DNA from: Labrys okinawensis
GTDB taxonomy: Bacteria; Pseudomonadota; Alphaproteobacteria; Rhizobiales; Labraceae
Direction: 5' to 3'
Assembly (NCBI RefSeq): GCF_002982075.1
Contig: NZ_PUEJ01000001.1
Span: 186,001 to 250,000, forward strand
DNA length: 64,000 nucleotides
Shown: in pieces, positions 1-8,375 of the stretch
Numbering within the stretch: the stretch's first letter is position 1
How the letters are laid out: each line of letters begins with the position of its first letter
The notes under the pieces: generated by a model
Database searches by the model: none
The model's input: the letters and a program-made list of their open reading frames with translations, nothing else
Told to the model about the DNA's origin: nothing
Position numbers and translations under genes: made by a program

Positions 1-905
1 ATCCGCGGATCGAGCAGTGCGTAGGCAAAATCGATCAGGAGATTCATGAGGAAGATCGCCAGCGCCGTGACGAGGATCGCCGCCAGCACGACATTGAAGT
101 CACGCTGCAGAATGGAATCGATCATCAGCTTGCCGATCCCCGGAAAGCCGAAAATGGTCTCGACGATGACGGCACCGTTGAGCAGGCTCGCGGCCTGGTC
201 ACCGATCACGGTGATGACAGGCAGCATCGCGTTGCGCAGGGCATGGATGAAGATGATCGGCCCCGATTTGACGCCCTTGGCGCGGGCCGTCTTCACATAG
301 GCCGAGGAGAGGGCGCCGATCATCGATCCGCGTACCACCTGCACGATGATGCCGAAGGGGCGGATGAACAGCACGCAGATCGGCAGGATCCAGTGCAGAA
401 GGGAACCCGTGCCCGAGGTCGGCAGCCAGGCCAGCTTCACTGAAAACACGACGATCGCCACGATCGCGATCCAGAAATCGGGAACCGAGGCACCGAGCAG
501 GGAGATGAGGGAGGAGAGCCGGTCGAAAAAACCGCCGGCGCGGAAGGCGGCAAGCGAACCCACGACGATGGCGGCACTGGCAACCAGCGTCATCGTGATG
601 GCAGCAAGCCAAAGGGTCCATACGAAGGCTTCGAGTACGACGTCGAGGGCGGGCCGGGCCTTGCGCAGGGACTCGCCGAAATCACCGACCGTCACGTCAC
701 CGACATAGCGCAGGAACTGGACCAGCAGAGGATCGTTCAATCCATGCAACTGGCGGAACTGCTCCTTCATTTCAGCCGAGGCTTCGACCGGGAGGAACAG
801 GGCGGCCGGATCGCCGGTCAGACGCGACAGGAAGAAGACCATGACGATCAGTCCGATCAGGGAGATCAGACTGGCCATGGCGCGTTTTCGGATGAAGCTC
901 AGCAT
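1..905 (-). CDS. ABC transporter permease, DppB/OppB type (3' end cut by window edge)
   Basis: Inner-membrane permease of a peptide/opine/nickel-type ABC importer. Reading the minus strand from ATG at 905 gives 301 uninterrupted codons running off the left edge. The N-terminus (MLSFIRKRAMASLISLIGL) starts a membrane helix; the DppB periplasmic segment with the conserved GLNDP motif follows, then about five more helices. The EAA loop for the ATPase (YVKTARAKGVKSG, about residues 205-217) and the late FGFPGIGKL motif are present. The reading stops at LLDPR, very near the usual end of about 306-315 residues, so only a few residues are missing. It lies downstream of the binding-protein gene in the same direction, so the two form one operon; the second permease and ATPases should lie beyond the edge. 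The substrate cannot be read from the sequence. Confidence 0.93.
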   Translation of the reverse strand, partial: MLSFIRKRAMASLISLIGLIVMVFFLSRLTGDPAALFLPVEASAEMKEQFRQLHGLNDPLLVQFLRYVGDVTVGDFGESLRKARPALDVVLEAFVWTLWLAAITMTLVASAAIVVGSLAAFRAGGFFDRLSSLISLLGASVPDFWIAIVAIVVFSVKLAWLPTSGTGSLLHWILPICVLFIRPFGIIVQVVRGSMIGALSSAYVKTARAKGVKSGPIIFIHALRNAMLPVITVIGDQAASLLNGAVIVETIFGFPGIGKLMIDSILQRDFNVVLAAILVTALAIFLMNLLIDFAYALLDPR

Positions 906-922
906 GGCGTCCTCGAGGAGGA

Positions 923-946
923 GGGCGGTGGGATGACCCACCGCCC
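923..946 (-). other. Intercistronic stem-loop between binding protein and permease
   Basis: A perfect 10-bp inverted repeat (GGGCGGTGGG / CCCACCGCCC) with a 4-base loop lies between the stop of the binding-protein gene and the permease start. No T-run follows on the minus strand, so it is not a plain terminator. Such GC-rich stems often protect the upstream mRNA and let the binding protein exceed the membrane subunits; that role is inferred. Confidence 0.6.
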
Positions 947-1006
947 CGATGGCTGGTGCGACCGGCAAGCCTGTCGTTTGCCAGGGTAAGTCCAGTCGGG
1001 ACAGGT

Positions 1007-2506
1007 CTATTTGATCTTGATCTCGGAGAGCTGGAGCATGGAGTTGGTCGCCATGGTCGGCTTGTAGTCCAGTCGCTCGGAAACCCGCGAGAAGCCGACC
1101 ATGTGGAACAGCAGCACGTCGGCGACGACGTCGTCATGCAGATAGGCGAACAGCTCCGACCATAGCTTGGCCCTGTTCTCGCCGACCGCCGAGGAAGCGC
1201 GCTTGATCAAGTCGTCGACCTTCGGATCCGAAAAGCCGGACTGGGTGCCGTTGGTCGCATATTTGAAGAACATCGAAAAGGAAGGGTCGCCCTTGGCATT
1301 GTCGTGCATGGCGGCGACGATCTGAGGCCCGCGGCCCTCCTTGAAGGGCTTGGAATAATATTGTTCGTGCTCGGCGACCTCGACGAATTTCAGGTCGACC
1401 TTGAAACCGACATCCTGCAATTGCGCCTGGATGGCCTCCATGATCTCGGTGACGTTGGGAAAATTCGCGGTGCGGGCGATGATGGTGATCGGCGTGTCGA
1501 GCTTGACGCCATCGGCCTTGGCTTCCGCCAGCAATTTCTTGGCGCCGTCGGGATCGTAGGGGAAGACCTTGACGTTCGGGTTCCAGCCGAGCGTCGGCGG
1601 GGGCACGATCGCCGTGGCGAGCAGGGCATCCTTGGGAACCAGCGTGCCGAGGAAGGCCTGACGGTCGATGGCCAGATTGAGCGCGCGGCGGATGCGGACA
1701 TCGTTCAGCGGCGGGATGTTGTGATCGATGCGCAGATAGACCGTTTCGCTGTCGAGATAGGAGAAATCGGTGGCTGGATTGGTGGCGTCGAGCTGCGATA
1801 TCGACGGCGACAGATCGGCTTCCCCGGTCTGGACCATGGCGGCACGGACGGAAGGATCGGCGCGGAACAGATAGGTCGCCTGCGTCACTTCCGGCTTCGG
1901 GCCCCAGTAGTCGTCGCGGCTGGTGAGGACGATCTGCTGGCCCGGTGTCCAGTTGGTCAATTTGTATGGACCCGTGCCGACCGGCTCGCGCACGAATTGG
2001 AGTGGCGTTTCCTCGGGCACGATGGTGACGAGGGACATCAGCAGCGGCAGGATCGGCTGGGCCGGGTCGGCCTTGAAGTCGATGGTGTAGTCGTCGACGA
2101 TGGCGGGGGTTATCGTCATGCCGCCGAAATAGCGACGCGATTCACAGGCGTTCTTGTCGCTCATGATGCGCTCGAAGCTGTGCTTGACGTCCTTGGCATC
2201 GAACGCCGTGCCGTCGGAGAATTTGACGCCGTGGCGCAGATGAAAGCGCCAGCTGCCGTCGGCGTTCTGCTCCCATTTTTCGGCGAGGCGCGGCATCAGG
2301 CCCTTGTGGTTGCGCACGTCGAGCTCGGTCAGCGTCTCGCTGACATTCTGCATGATGACGCGCCCGATATTGGAGCGGGTCGCCATGCAGGGCTCCAGCA
2401 GGTCAGCCTCCTCGGCCAGTACGATCTTGATTGGTCCGGATCCGGCGAAGGCGGGCGAGAGGGCCGAGCCCAGCACCAGCGCCCCCAAGACAATCATTTT
2501 CTTCAC
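1007..2506 (-). CDS. ABC transporter substrate-binding protein, family 5 (DppA/OppA type)
   Basis: Periplasmic solute-binding protein that feeds the permease downstream. About 499 residues with an N-terminal signal peptide (KKMIVLGALVLGSALSPAFA) and the family-5 pattern: LAEKWEQNADGSWRFHLR near the start, FSDGTAFDAKDVKHSFER, and GTGPYKLTNW in the middle. I chose the GTG start at 2506 because a strong GGAGGGAGG ribosome site lies just upstream and the signal peptide then begins directly; the reading frame stays open to 2614, but that would add a non-signal tail. It is divergent from the sialidase-like gene across a short AT-rich promoter region. Family 5 proteins bind peptides, opines, nickel or oligosaccharides. 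The catabolic neighbours suggest a sugar-acid conjugate or oligosaccharide, which is inference. Confidence 0.93.
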   Translation of the reverse strand: MKKMIVLGALVLGSALSPAFAGSGPIKIVLAEEADLLEPCMATRSNIGRVIMQNVSETLTELDVRNHKGLMPRLAEKWEQNADGSWRFHLRHGVKFSDGTAFDAKDVKHSFERIMSDKNACESRRYFGGMTITPAIVDDYTIDFKADPAQPILPLLMSLVTIVPEETPLQFVREPVGTGPYKLTNWTPGQQIVLTSRDDYWGPKPEVTQATYLFRADPSVRAAMVQTGEADLSPSISQLDATNPATDFSYLDSETVYLRIDHNIPPLNDVRIRRALNLAIDRQAFLGTLVPKDALLATAIVPPPTLGWNPNVKVFPYDPDGAKKLLAEAKADGVKLDTPITIIARTANFPNVTEIMEAIQAQLQDVGFKVDLKFVEVAEHEQYYSKPFKEGRGPQIVAAMHDNAKGDPSFSMFFKYATNGTQSGFSDPKVDDLIKRASSAVGENRAKLWSELFAYLHDDVVADVLLFHMVGFSRVSERLDYKPTMATNSMLQLSEIKIK

Positions 2507-2561
2507 GGCAGTCCTCCCTCCGACGTCCTTTCGCCGGTTGCCCAAAACCATCTCCCTTTCC

Positions 2562-2575
2562 CATAAATTTGTCAA
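2562..2575 (-). promoter_or_regulatory. Candidate promoter/operator element TTGACAAATTTATG
   Basis: On the minus strand this 14-mer starts with a consensus -35 hexamer, about 55 bp upstream of the binding-protein start. It matches at 13 of 14 positions the element at 2690-2703 in the opposite orientation, and a looser version precedes the kinase gene (7799-7813). It probably marks the promoter and perhaps an operator shared by the catabolic cluster. Confidence 0.45.
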
Positions 2576-2689
2576 TTTATTTCCTAATGTAAATCCTTGT
2601 GCGGCCATTATCATAAATTTTCTTGTTTTTAATCAAGAAGTTAGTATAAATAATTCTATTTTTTGATCGATGCAGTAACATTGAAAAAC

Positions 2690-2703
2690 TTGACAACTTT
2701 ATG
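2690..2703 (+). promoter_or_regulatory. Candidate promoter/operator element TTGACAACTTTATG
   Basis: Plus-strand counterpart of the element at 2562-2575. TTGACA is placed as the -35 of the sialidase-pdxA2-dehydrogenase operon, with a GATGGT-like sequence about 17 bases downstream, as in the other copy. It would give a very short leader before the ATG at 2741. Confidence 0.45.
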
Positions 2704-2740
2704 TTTTTGGGGATGGTGGCCTCATATTGGGAGGGAGCGA

Positions 2741-3937
2741 ATGGACCCCGAGGAAATAGCCCGGAACATGAATGGCCGGCTCCAGCGCGTGTCGCCGGGG
2801 CGCCAGGAGGCTTTGCTGCCTTCGCCCATGGTCCAGAATCATGCGGCCTATCTGCACCTGCTTCAGGATGGTGCCCTGGTGTGCGCCTGGTTCGGCGGCA
2901 CGCTGGAAGGCAAGTCCGATATTTCGATCTTCGCCAGCGTATTGCCGAAGGGGGCACCATGCTGGGGGCCGCCGCAAAGGCTGAGCTTCGATCCCGCCCA
3001 TTCGGAGCAAAATCCCGTGCTCTTCACCGCCCAGGATGGAAAGCTGTGGCTCTTCCATACCTCTCAGCCTTCCGGCAATCAGGACGAATGCAGGATCCGA
3101 ATGGCCGAGATCCGCCGGGACGTCTCGCAGCCGCTGGCACTGACGGCCGGGGAGGGCAACTATCTCGATCTGCCGCGCGGCTGTTTCGTGCGCGCGCCGC
3201 TGGCGGTGCGCGACGACGGAGCCTGGCTGTTGCCCATCTTTCGGTGCGTCCAGCGGCCCGGTCAGAAATGGAACGGCAGCCATGACACGGCCGCCGTCGG
3301 CATCAGCCTCGACGAGGGCAGGACCTGGCGGCTTGAGGACCTGGACCAGTCGATCGGCTGCGTGCACATGTCGCCGGTCCGGTTGGGCGAAAGACGTTTC
3401 GCCGCCTTCTTCCGCCGGCGGCAGGCCGATTGGGTCTTCAGGAGCCAGAGCGTGGACGGAGGCCGGTCATGGTCCGCCCCGCAGGCGACCGACGTGCCGA
3501 ACAACAATTCTTCCATCGCCGTGATACGCCTCGGCGACGGCAGGGTCGCGATGATCTGCAATCCGGTGAGCGCGGCGCAGTCAGCGGACCGGCGCGCCTC
3601 GCTCTATGACGAACTCGGCGAGGACGACCGTCGTCCCGATGCGGATCCAACCGGCGGCTGCACGCCCATTTGGGGCGTGCCGCGGGCTCCGGTCTGCCTG
3701 TGCCTGTCGGACGACGGCGGCGAGACCTTTCCGCTGCGCCTTGTCGTCGAGGACGGGCCCGGCACCTGCCTTTCCAACGACTCGACCGATGGCCGCAACA
3801 AGGAAATGTCCTATCCCTGGCTGCTGGCGGAGCCTGACGGTACCATGCATCTGGCCTACACCTATCATCGGCGTGCCATCAAATATGTCCGGCTGGCTTC
3901 GGGCTGGGACAAGGCTGCCGTCCGGAGTTCTTCATGA
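2741..3937 (+). CDS. Sialidase-like (BNR/Asp-box) six-bladed propeller protein, cytosolic
   Basis: Protein of 398 residues of the exo-alpha-sialidase-like BNR_2 family. Three Asp-box-like motifs are visible: ISLDEGRTW (about 187), SVDGGRSW (about 236) and LSDDGGETF (about 322). Near the N-terminus is [15 protein letters not shown] (about 48-62), typical of this subfamily. There is no signal peptide, so it should act in the cytosol on an imported compound, unlike secreted sialidases. I chose the ATG at 2741, preceded by GGGAGGGAGC; the frame is open from 2663 but the extra residues look non-coding. Its stop overlaps the pdxA2 start, so they are co-translated. No sialic acid genes (aldolase, kinase, epimerase) are nearby, so true sialidase activity is unlikely. 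It may hydrolyse a conjugate or be a lyase or isomerase acting before the tetronate steps. Confidence 0.85.
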   Translation: MDPEEIARNMNGRLQRVSPGRQEALLPSPMVQNHAAYLHLLQDGALVCAWFGGTLEGKSDISIFASVLPKGAPCWGPPQRLSFDPAHSEQNPVLFTAQDGKLWLFHTSQPSGNQDECRIRMAEIRRDVSQPLALTAGEGNYLDLPRGCFVRAPLAVRDDGAWLLPIFRCVQRPGQKWNGSHDTAAVGISLDEGRTWRLEDLDQSIGCVHMSPVRLGERRFAAFFRRRQADWVFRSQSVDGGRSWSAPQATDVPNNNSSIAVIRLGDGRVAMICNPVSAAQSADRRASLYDELGEDDRRPDADPTGGCTPIWGVPRAPVCLCLSDDGGETFPLRLVVEDGPGTCLSNDSTDGRNKEMSYPWLLAEPDGTMHLAYTYHRRAIKYVRLASGWDKAAVRSSS

Positions 3938-4890
3938 GCAATATCATCGGCATCACCATGGGCGACCCCTGCGGCATCGGCCCTGAGATTTCAGTCCGCG
4001 CGCTCGCCGGCATGTCTGCCCAGGAGCGTGAGACGATCCGCATCTACGGCAATTTGCCGACGTTGGAGGCTGCACGGGCGGCGCTCGGCCTCGATGTCGA
4101 TCTGGCCGCTCACGTCGTGGATCTGCCCGTCGAGGGTGCCCCGCTGCCCTGGGGCAGGCTGAGCCCGGTCGCGGGCGATGCCGCCTTCCGCTTCATCGAG
4201 AAGGCGGTGCGCGATGCCGAAGCCGGCGTGATCGGCTGCATCGTCACCGCGCCGATCAGCAAGGAGGCCCTGAACCTCGCCGGCCATCACTATGACGGGC
4301 ATACCGGCATGCTGCGCAGCCTGACGGGATCGACGGCGGCCTACATGCTGCTCGCCTCCGAACGGCTGAAGGTCATTCACGTCTCCACCCATGTCTCGCT
4401 GCAGGAGGCGATCCGCCGTTCGACCACCGAGCGCGTGCTGGCAACCATCCGTGCCGGCGATGCCCACCTCAGGCGCATCGGTTACGCCGCGCCCAAGATC
4501 GCGGTGGCCGGCATCAATCCCCATTGCGGCGAGAACGGCCTGTTCGGCAGCGAGGACGATGACCAGATCGCGCCGGCGGTCAGGGCAGCCCGTGCCGAGG
4601 GCATCGACATCCACGGCCCGATTTCCGCCGATACCGTGTTCCATCGCGCCTATTCGGGCGTGTTCGACCTGGTTGTCGCCCAATATCACGATCAGGGGCA
4701 CATTCCGGTCAAGCTCGTCGCCTTCGATACGGCCGTGAACGTTTCGGTGGAGCTGCCGATCGACCGCACGTCCGTCGATCACGGCACGGCCTTCGACATT
4801 GCCGGCAAGGGTATTGCCAATCACGGCAACATGATTTCGGCCATCGCCTACGCCCGCAAGCTGGTGTCTGGCGCGGCCAGGCGGGGATGA
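3934..4890 (+). CDS. pdxA2: PdxA2-type 4-phospho-tetronate dehydrogenase
   Basis: NAD-dependent oxidative decarboxylase of the PdxA family, 318 residues. Metal/substrate residues are visible in HHYDGHTGM (about 117), HVSTHVS (about 148), NPHCGENG (about 195) and QYHDQGHIP (about 250); GDPCGIGPE at the N-terminus is the family signature. The true pyridoxine enzyme PdxA is usually a lone housekeeping gene. Placement with a DUF1537 kinase gene marks this as PdxA2, which turns 4-phospho-D-threonate or 4-phospho-D-erythronate into DHAP and CO2 (known for that gene pair). The ATG overlaps the upstream stop as ATGA. The exact stereoisomer used cannot be told. Confidence 0.9.
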   Translation: MSNIIGITMGDPCGIGPEISVRALAGMSAQERETIRIYGNLPTLEAARAALGLDVDLAAHVVDLPVEGAPLPWGRLSPVAGDAAFRFIEKAVRDAEAGVIGCIVTAPISKEALNLAGHHYDGHTGMLRSLTGSTAAYMLLASERLKVIHVSTHVSLQEAIRRSTTERVLATIRAGDAHLRRIGYAAPKIAVAGINPHCGENGLFGSEDDDQIAPAVRAARAEGIDIHGPISADTVFHRAYSGVFDLVVAQYHDQGHIPVKLVAFDTAVNVSVELPIDRTSVDHGTAFDIAGKGIANHGNMISAIAYARKLVSGAARRG

Positions 4891-4893
4891 CGC

Positions 4894-6012
4894 ATGACCA
4901 TCGCTCCAATCGTTCTCCATCAGCCCCGCCGTCTTGTCGTGGGTGCCGGCACGGCGGCTGAGGTCGGCAACTGGGCCGGCGATGCCGGGTCGGTCCTGGT
5001 GATTGCGACGCCGATCACGGCGGGCTTTGCCGATCGTCTGAAGCTGTCCGGCCGCGTCAGCGTGTTCGATGCCATTCCCGGCGAGCCGGATATCAAGACG
5101 CTGGATGCGGCTCTTGAAGCCGCGCGTGGCAGCAAGCCGGACCTGATCGTCGGTCTTGGCGGCGGTTCGGTTCTCGATGTCGCCAAGCTGGTGGCCGTGC
5201 TCTGGGATTCGCCGCAGACGCTCGCCGACGTCGCCGGGCCGAACCGGGTGGCGGGCCGGCGCACGCGCCTCGCGCAGGTCGCCACCACCGCTGGTACCGG
5301 CTCGGAGGCCGGCATTCGTTCCTTGATCACCGATCCCGGCAAGGGCAACAAGATTGCCGTCGAAAGCCCGCATATGATCGCGGATCTCGCCGTGCTGGAT
5401 CCGGAGCTGACCTATTCGGTGCCCCCGGCGGTGACGGCGGCAACCGGTGTCGATGCCATGGCGCACTGCGTCGAAGCCTTCACCAATCGCCGCGCCCATC
5501 CGATGATCGACGGTTTTGCCCGCATGGGCTTCGGGCTGGTCGGCAAATATCTGGCGCGTGCCGTCAGGGACGGCGCCGATACCGAGGCACGCGAGGGGCT
5601 GATGCTCGGCTCCTATTATGGCGGCATCTGCCTGGGGCCGGTGAACACCGCCGCCGGGCATGCCATCGCCTATCCGCTCGGCACGCGGCTCGGCCTGCCC
5701 CATGGTTTGGCGAATGCGATCATCTTCCCGCATGTGCTGGCCTTCAACCAACCCGCCGCCGCCGGCAAGACGGCTGAAGTGGCGCATGCGTTGGGATTGG
5801 GACAGGATCTTTCCAGCACCGGGCTGGTCAAGGCAGCCCATGATTTTTGCCGAGGACTCGGCATCGAAATGTCGCTTGCCGCTCACGGCGCCAGGGAGGA
5901 TGACCTGCCGCTCTATGCGCGCGAGGCACATGCCAATCGTCGCCTGATGGACAACAATCCGATCGACATGAATGTCGACGACGTGCTTGCGATCTACAGG
6001 GCAGCCCTTTAG
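4894..6012 (+). CDS. Iron-containing alcohol dehydrogenase
   Basis: Group III Fe-dependent dehydrogenase (PF00465), 372 residues, cytosolic. NAD-binding GLGGGSVLDVAKL lies near residue 88 and ATTAGTGSEAG near 128. The four metal ligands fit the FucO spacing: D and H four apart in GVDAMAHCVEAF (about 187/191), and H pairs 14 apart in AAGHAIAYPLG and GLPHGLANAI (about 254/268). It starts 3 bases after pdxA2 and ends the operon. In this setting it may oxidise a polyol or aldehyde to supply the sugar acid, or reduce a keto intermediate. Maleylacetate reductases share the fold but no aromatic pathway is present. Family is certain, substrate unknown. Confidence 0.9.
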   Translation: MTIAPIVLHQPRRLVVGAGTAAEVGNWAGDAGSVLVIATPITAGFADRLKLSGRVSVFDAIPGEPDIKTLDAALEAARGSKPDLIVGLGGGSVLDVAKLVAVLWDSPQTLADVAGPNRVAGRRTRLAQVATTAGTGSEAGIRSLITDPGKGNKIAVESPHMIADLAVLDPELTYSVPPAVTAATGVDAMAHCVEAFTNRRAHPMIDGFARMGFGLVGKYLARAVRDGADTEAREGLMLGSYYGGICLGPVNTAAGHAIAYPLGTRLGLPHGLANAIIFPHVLAFNQPAAAGKTAEVAHALGLGQDLSSTGLVKAAHDFCRGLGIEMSLAAHGAREDDLPLYAREAHANRRLMDNNPIDMNVDDVLAIYRAAL

Positions 6013-6025
6013 GTTCTGCTGCGAT

Positions 6026-6727
6026 TTATCTGCTCGCCTGGAACAGGCGGTCGCGAGACCCGGTAAGATGGTCATGCATGAGCTGTCTCGCCTTCGCCCC
6101 GTCACGGGTGGCGATGGCTTTGGCGATGGCCTCATGCTCGGCGAAGACCCGGGTGAGGCCGGTCGCCTCGCGTTTGACCGAGGCGCCGTGGAAGCGCATG
6201 CCGACGGCGATGTGATCCTTCAGGGCTTCCATCGCGGTGAAGAAATAGCTGTTCTGAGCCGCTCGCGCGATGGCGAGATGGAACTGGAAGTCCGCGTCTT
6301 CCCGGTGGGACTGCCGGTTTGTGGCGTCCCGCATGAGTTCCAGGGCCTGGCGAATGGCGGCCAGATTGGCTGCGTCGTGGCGCTCCGCCGCCGCGGCTGC
6401 CGCCGCCGGCTCCACCGTGAGCCGGAACTCGTAACAGTTCAGAAGGTCGGCGACGTTTTCCAGCTGTCCGAAGCCGAGCGGCTCCCGCATGCCGACCGCG
6501 CGCACGAAGCTGCCCGCCCCTCGCCGCGAATAGATGAAGCCCTGCTCGCGAAGCCGGCGCAGCGCCTCCCGGATGATCGGGCGCGAGACCTCGAATTCGA
6601 TGGCCAGATCGTGTTCGGTCGGCAGGCGTTCGTCCGGTTTGTATGCGCCGGACTTGATGGCACGATGCATGCGCTCGAAGACGAGATCGCCGAGACTCCT
6701 GCGCGCTGTTCCGTTCTGCAAACCCAT
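6026..6727 (-). CDS. GntR-family regulator, FadR/FCD subfamily
   Basis: Transcription factor of 233 residues. The N-terminal winged helix-turn-helix shows RLPTEHDLAIEFEVSRP followed by IIREALRRLREQGFI and a wing (RRGAGSFV). The C-terminal FCD ligand domain has the metal-type D-x3-H pattern in DADFQFHLAIARAAQNSYF and later histidines near EHEAIAKAI. It lies 3 bases behind the kinase gene and is convergent with the dehydrogenase (13 bases between stops), so it is the likely repressor of the cluster, with the imported acid or a phosphorylated intermediate as inducer. Candidate target sites lie upstream of all three transcription units. Confidence 0.92.
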   Translation of the reverse strand: MGLQNGTARRSLGDLVFERMHRAIKSGAYKPDERLPTEHDLAIEFEVSRPIIREALRRLREQGFIYSRRGAGSFVRAVGMREPLGFGQLENVADLLNCYEFRLTVEPAAAAAAAERHDAANLAAIRQALELMRDATNRQSHREDADFQFHLAIARAAQNSYFFTAMEALKDHIAVGMRFHGASVKREATGLTRVFAEHEAIAKAIATRDGAKARQLMHDHLTGSRDRLFQASR

Positions 6728-6730
6728 CTG

Positions 6731-7756
6731 TCATCCCGTCTTGCGGAGGATCTGGCCGGCGATCCTGCTCAGCGTATCCGGCTGCCCGAACCCCCCCGAT
6801 TTTGCAATGATGCAATGACCTCGGGCATGGGCCAAGCCCAGCCCCGGCTGGCATTCGCCCAGGAGCCGAAAACGCCCGATTTCCATTTTTTCCAGCACGG
6901 CCTGCGCCGTTTCCCCGCCTGACAACAGCAGCGTCGATACCTGCGCGAGGCTGGGATATACACTCTGCGCAAGGGCTTGGGAGACCTCCCGCGAGGTCAC
7001 GGTCTCCTCGCCCGGCACCGCCTGCACGAGGGTGATGGCATTGCCGTCGACGAGGGGCTCGGCGAGGCGGCCATTGGGCGCCGGCAGGTAATGGGGATCG
7101 AACGCGGCCCTGAGCGCATCGACCTGGGCAAGGGTGATCGGATCATGGGATCCAATCACGAACAGGGCGGGTCCGTCCGCAATCTCGGCCAAGCTCCCGA
7201 CGGCCCGCCCCGTAAGGCGTTCGGCAAGCGCTTCCGCCAAGCCTCGTGCGCCGATCAGAAGATCGATGCCCTCCTCTTCCGATCGGGCGAGCCAGACGCG
7301 CAACCCGTCCTGGTCCGGAATGTCCGGAATTGTGGCGCGCACTGCGTGCGGGCCGAGCTTCTCGACAATGGAGATCGGTGTCTCCACGCCGAACCCTTGC
7401 ACGCAGCCGGCTTTAACCACCCGTCCGAAGTCGGGAATCGCCGGGGCCATCAGTGCGGCGCGAAAGGGCAGGGCATCGAGTTCGGCGGCAACATGCCCCT
7501 TGAGGCGCGAGTCCACCTTCTTGAACAGGCGGGTCCCGGCCGGCAGGGCGGCCAAGGCTGCGGCGGTCAAATGCCGCGCCGTATCGGCGCTCAGTTCGCG
7601 TGAAGCGAGATTGATCGAAACCACGTCCGGACCTTCCCGGACGGCCTCGTCAATGGCATCGATCGTCAAGGCCACCTGCGCATGCATGCCCCGCGCCGCG
7701 AATGGCGCGGCGGTGTCCAACGCGCCCGTCAAATCGTCGGCAAGAATGGCCAGCAT
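6731..7756 (-). CDS. Four-carbon acid sugar kinase family protein (DUF1537), short form
   Basis: ATP-dependent kinase of the DUF1537 family that phosphorylates D/L-threonate, erythronate or related acids at the terminal hydroxyl. N-terminal LAILADDLTGALDTAAPFAA is the family signature; KKVDSRLKGH lies near residue 87, LLLSGGETA begins the nucleotide-binding part, and SGGFG lies near the C-terminus. At 341 residues it is clearly shorter than the usual 410-440, yet both ends are intact, so the loss is internal, between the two domains. It pairs with pdxA2 across the GntR gene. The start ATG follows an AT-rich promoter region with a TTGACA hexamer at 7808-7813 on the minus strand. Confidence 0.88.
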   Translation of the reverse strand: MLAILADDLTGALDTAAPFAARGMHAQVALTIDAIDEAVREGPDVVSINLASRELSADTARHLTAAALAALPAGTRLFKKVDSRLKGHVAAELDALPFRAALMAPAIPDFGRVVKAGCVQGFGVETPISIVEKLGPHAVRATIPDIPDQDGLRVWLARSEEEGIDLLIGARGLAEALAERLTGRAVGSLAEIADGPALFVIGSHDPITLAQVDALRAAFDPHYLPAPNGRLAEPLVDGNAITLVQAVPGEETVTSREVSQALAQSVYPSLAQVSTLLLSGGETAQAVLEKMEIGRFRLLGECQPGLGLAHARGHCIIAKSGGFGQPDTLSRIAGQILRKTG

Positions 7757-7798
7757 GGTCGTTTCTCGGAATTGTTGTTATCTTAGATTTTCTCTTTA

Positions 7799-7813
7799 TC
7801 ATTGAAATGTCAA
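7799..7813 (-). promoter_or_regulatory. Kinase-regulator promoter element (TTGACA with downstream ATG)
   Basis: The minus strand reads TTGACATTTCAATGA about 45 bases before the kinase start, resembling the elements at 2562 and 2690. A candidate -10 (AAATCT) follows after about 17 bases. Function as -35 plus operator half-site is inferred. Confidence 0.4.
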
Positions 7814-7819
7814 CAATTT

Positions 7820-7836
7820 TTGTGCATACATTACAA
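7820..7836. promoter_or_regulatory. Inverted TTGT-N9-ACAA, candidate GntR operator
   Basis: TTGTGCATACATTACAA lies just upstream of the kinase -35. The inverted TTGT/ACAA arms around a GCATAC centre resemble sites bound by FCD-type GntR regulators. No second perfect copy was found in the window, so confidence is low. Confidence 0.3.
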
Positions 7837-8375
7837 ATGTACCGCAAGTCTTTCGCCCGCCCGATGCCGCAGGAATGCCGTGGTTCACATACCTCCCGGC
7901 TGATGGACCGAGACAAAACACGGGCAGGCGAGGCGATGTCCGGGATGCCGCTCACGAAGCCAACCAGGGCGTGATGGCTGACCGGTTTCGTTTGGTGTTA
8001 CCCTCGACACAACAGGTCCGACGATCCGTCCGTAAGATAACAAAGAACCGACTCCGGCCCTGCCAGGGCGGCCTGAAAGTCGAACGAGCCATTAGCGGTC
8101 ACCCTCACAGGGAGCAGCGCGATGGAAGACGATCCAAGATCTGCCTTTCTGGAATAAGCAGCATGGGCTTCGCGGGTTGCCGGCCGCCGCCGTTACGACC
8201 TGAATGGTGCTGACGGGGCCTTTCCTTGCAGGTTCCCTTGCTCCTGCCGGTTCGGTCGCGGGGCTCATGGCCCTGTACAAGCAGTCGCCGCGATGCGGCA
8301 GGACCGCGCCGCCTGTCTTGCCGGCCGGCTTGAGCGGGACTTGCCGGAAGGTCCTGCATTCGTTTGGGGATAGCC

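Larger units (their letters stand above)
7757..8375. other. Intergenic stretch before the secreted protein gene
   Basis: The first 100 bases are AT-rich and hold the kinase promoter elements. From about 7850 to 8375 the DNA is GC-rich; open frames occur on both strands but lack family resemblance, ribosome sites and consistent codon use. I see no RNA gene or mobile-element end here. Confidence 0.5.

Noticed and set aside
1304..2566. 420-codon plus-strand open frame
   Set aside because: Antisense to the family-5 binding-protein gene.
3991..6135. 714-codon open frame on the minus strand
   Set aside because: It lies antisense to pdxA2 and the iron dehydrogenase, has no ribosome site or family motifs, and results from high-GC codon bias.
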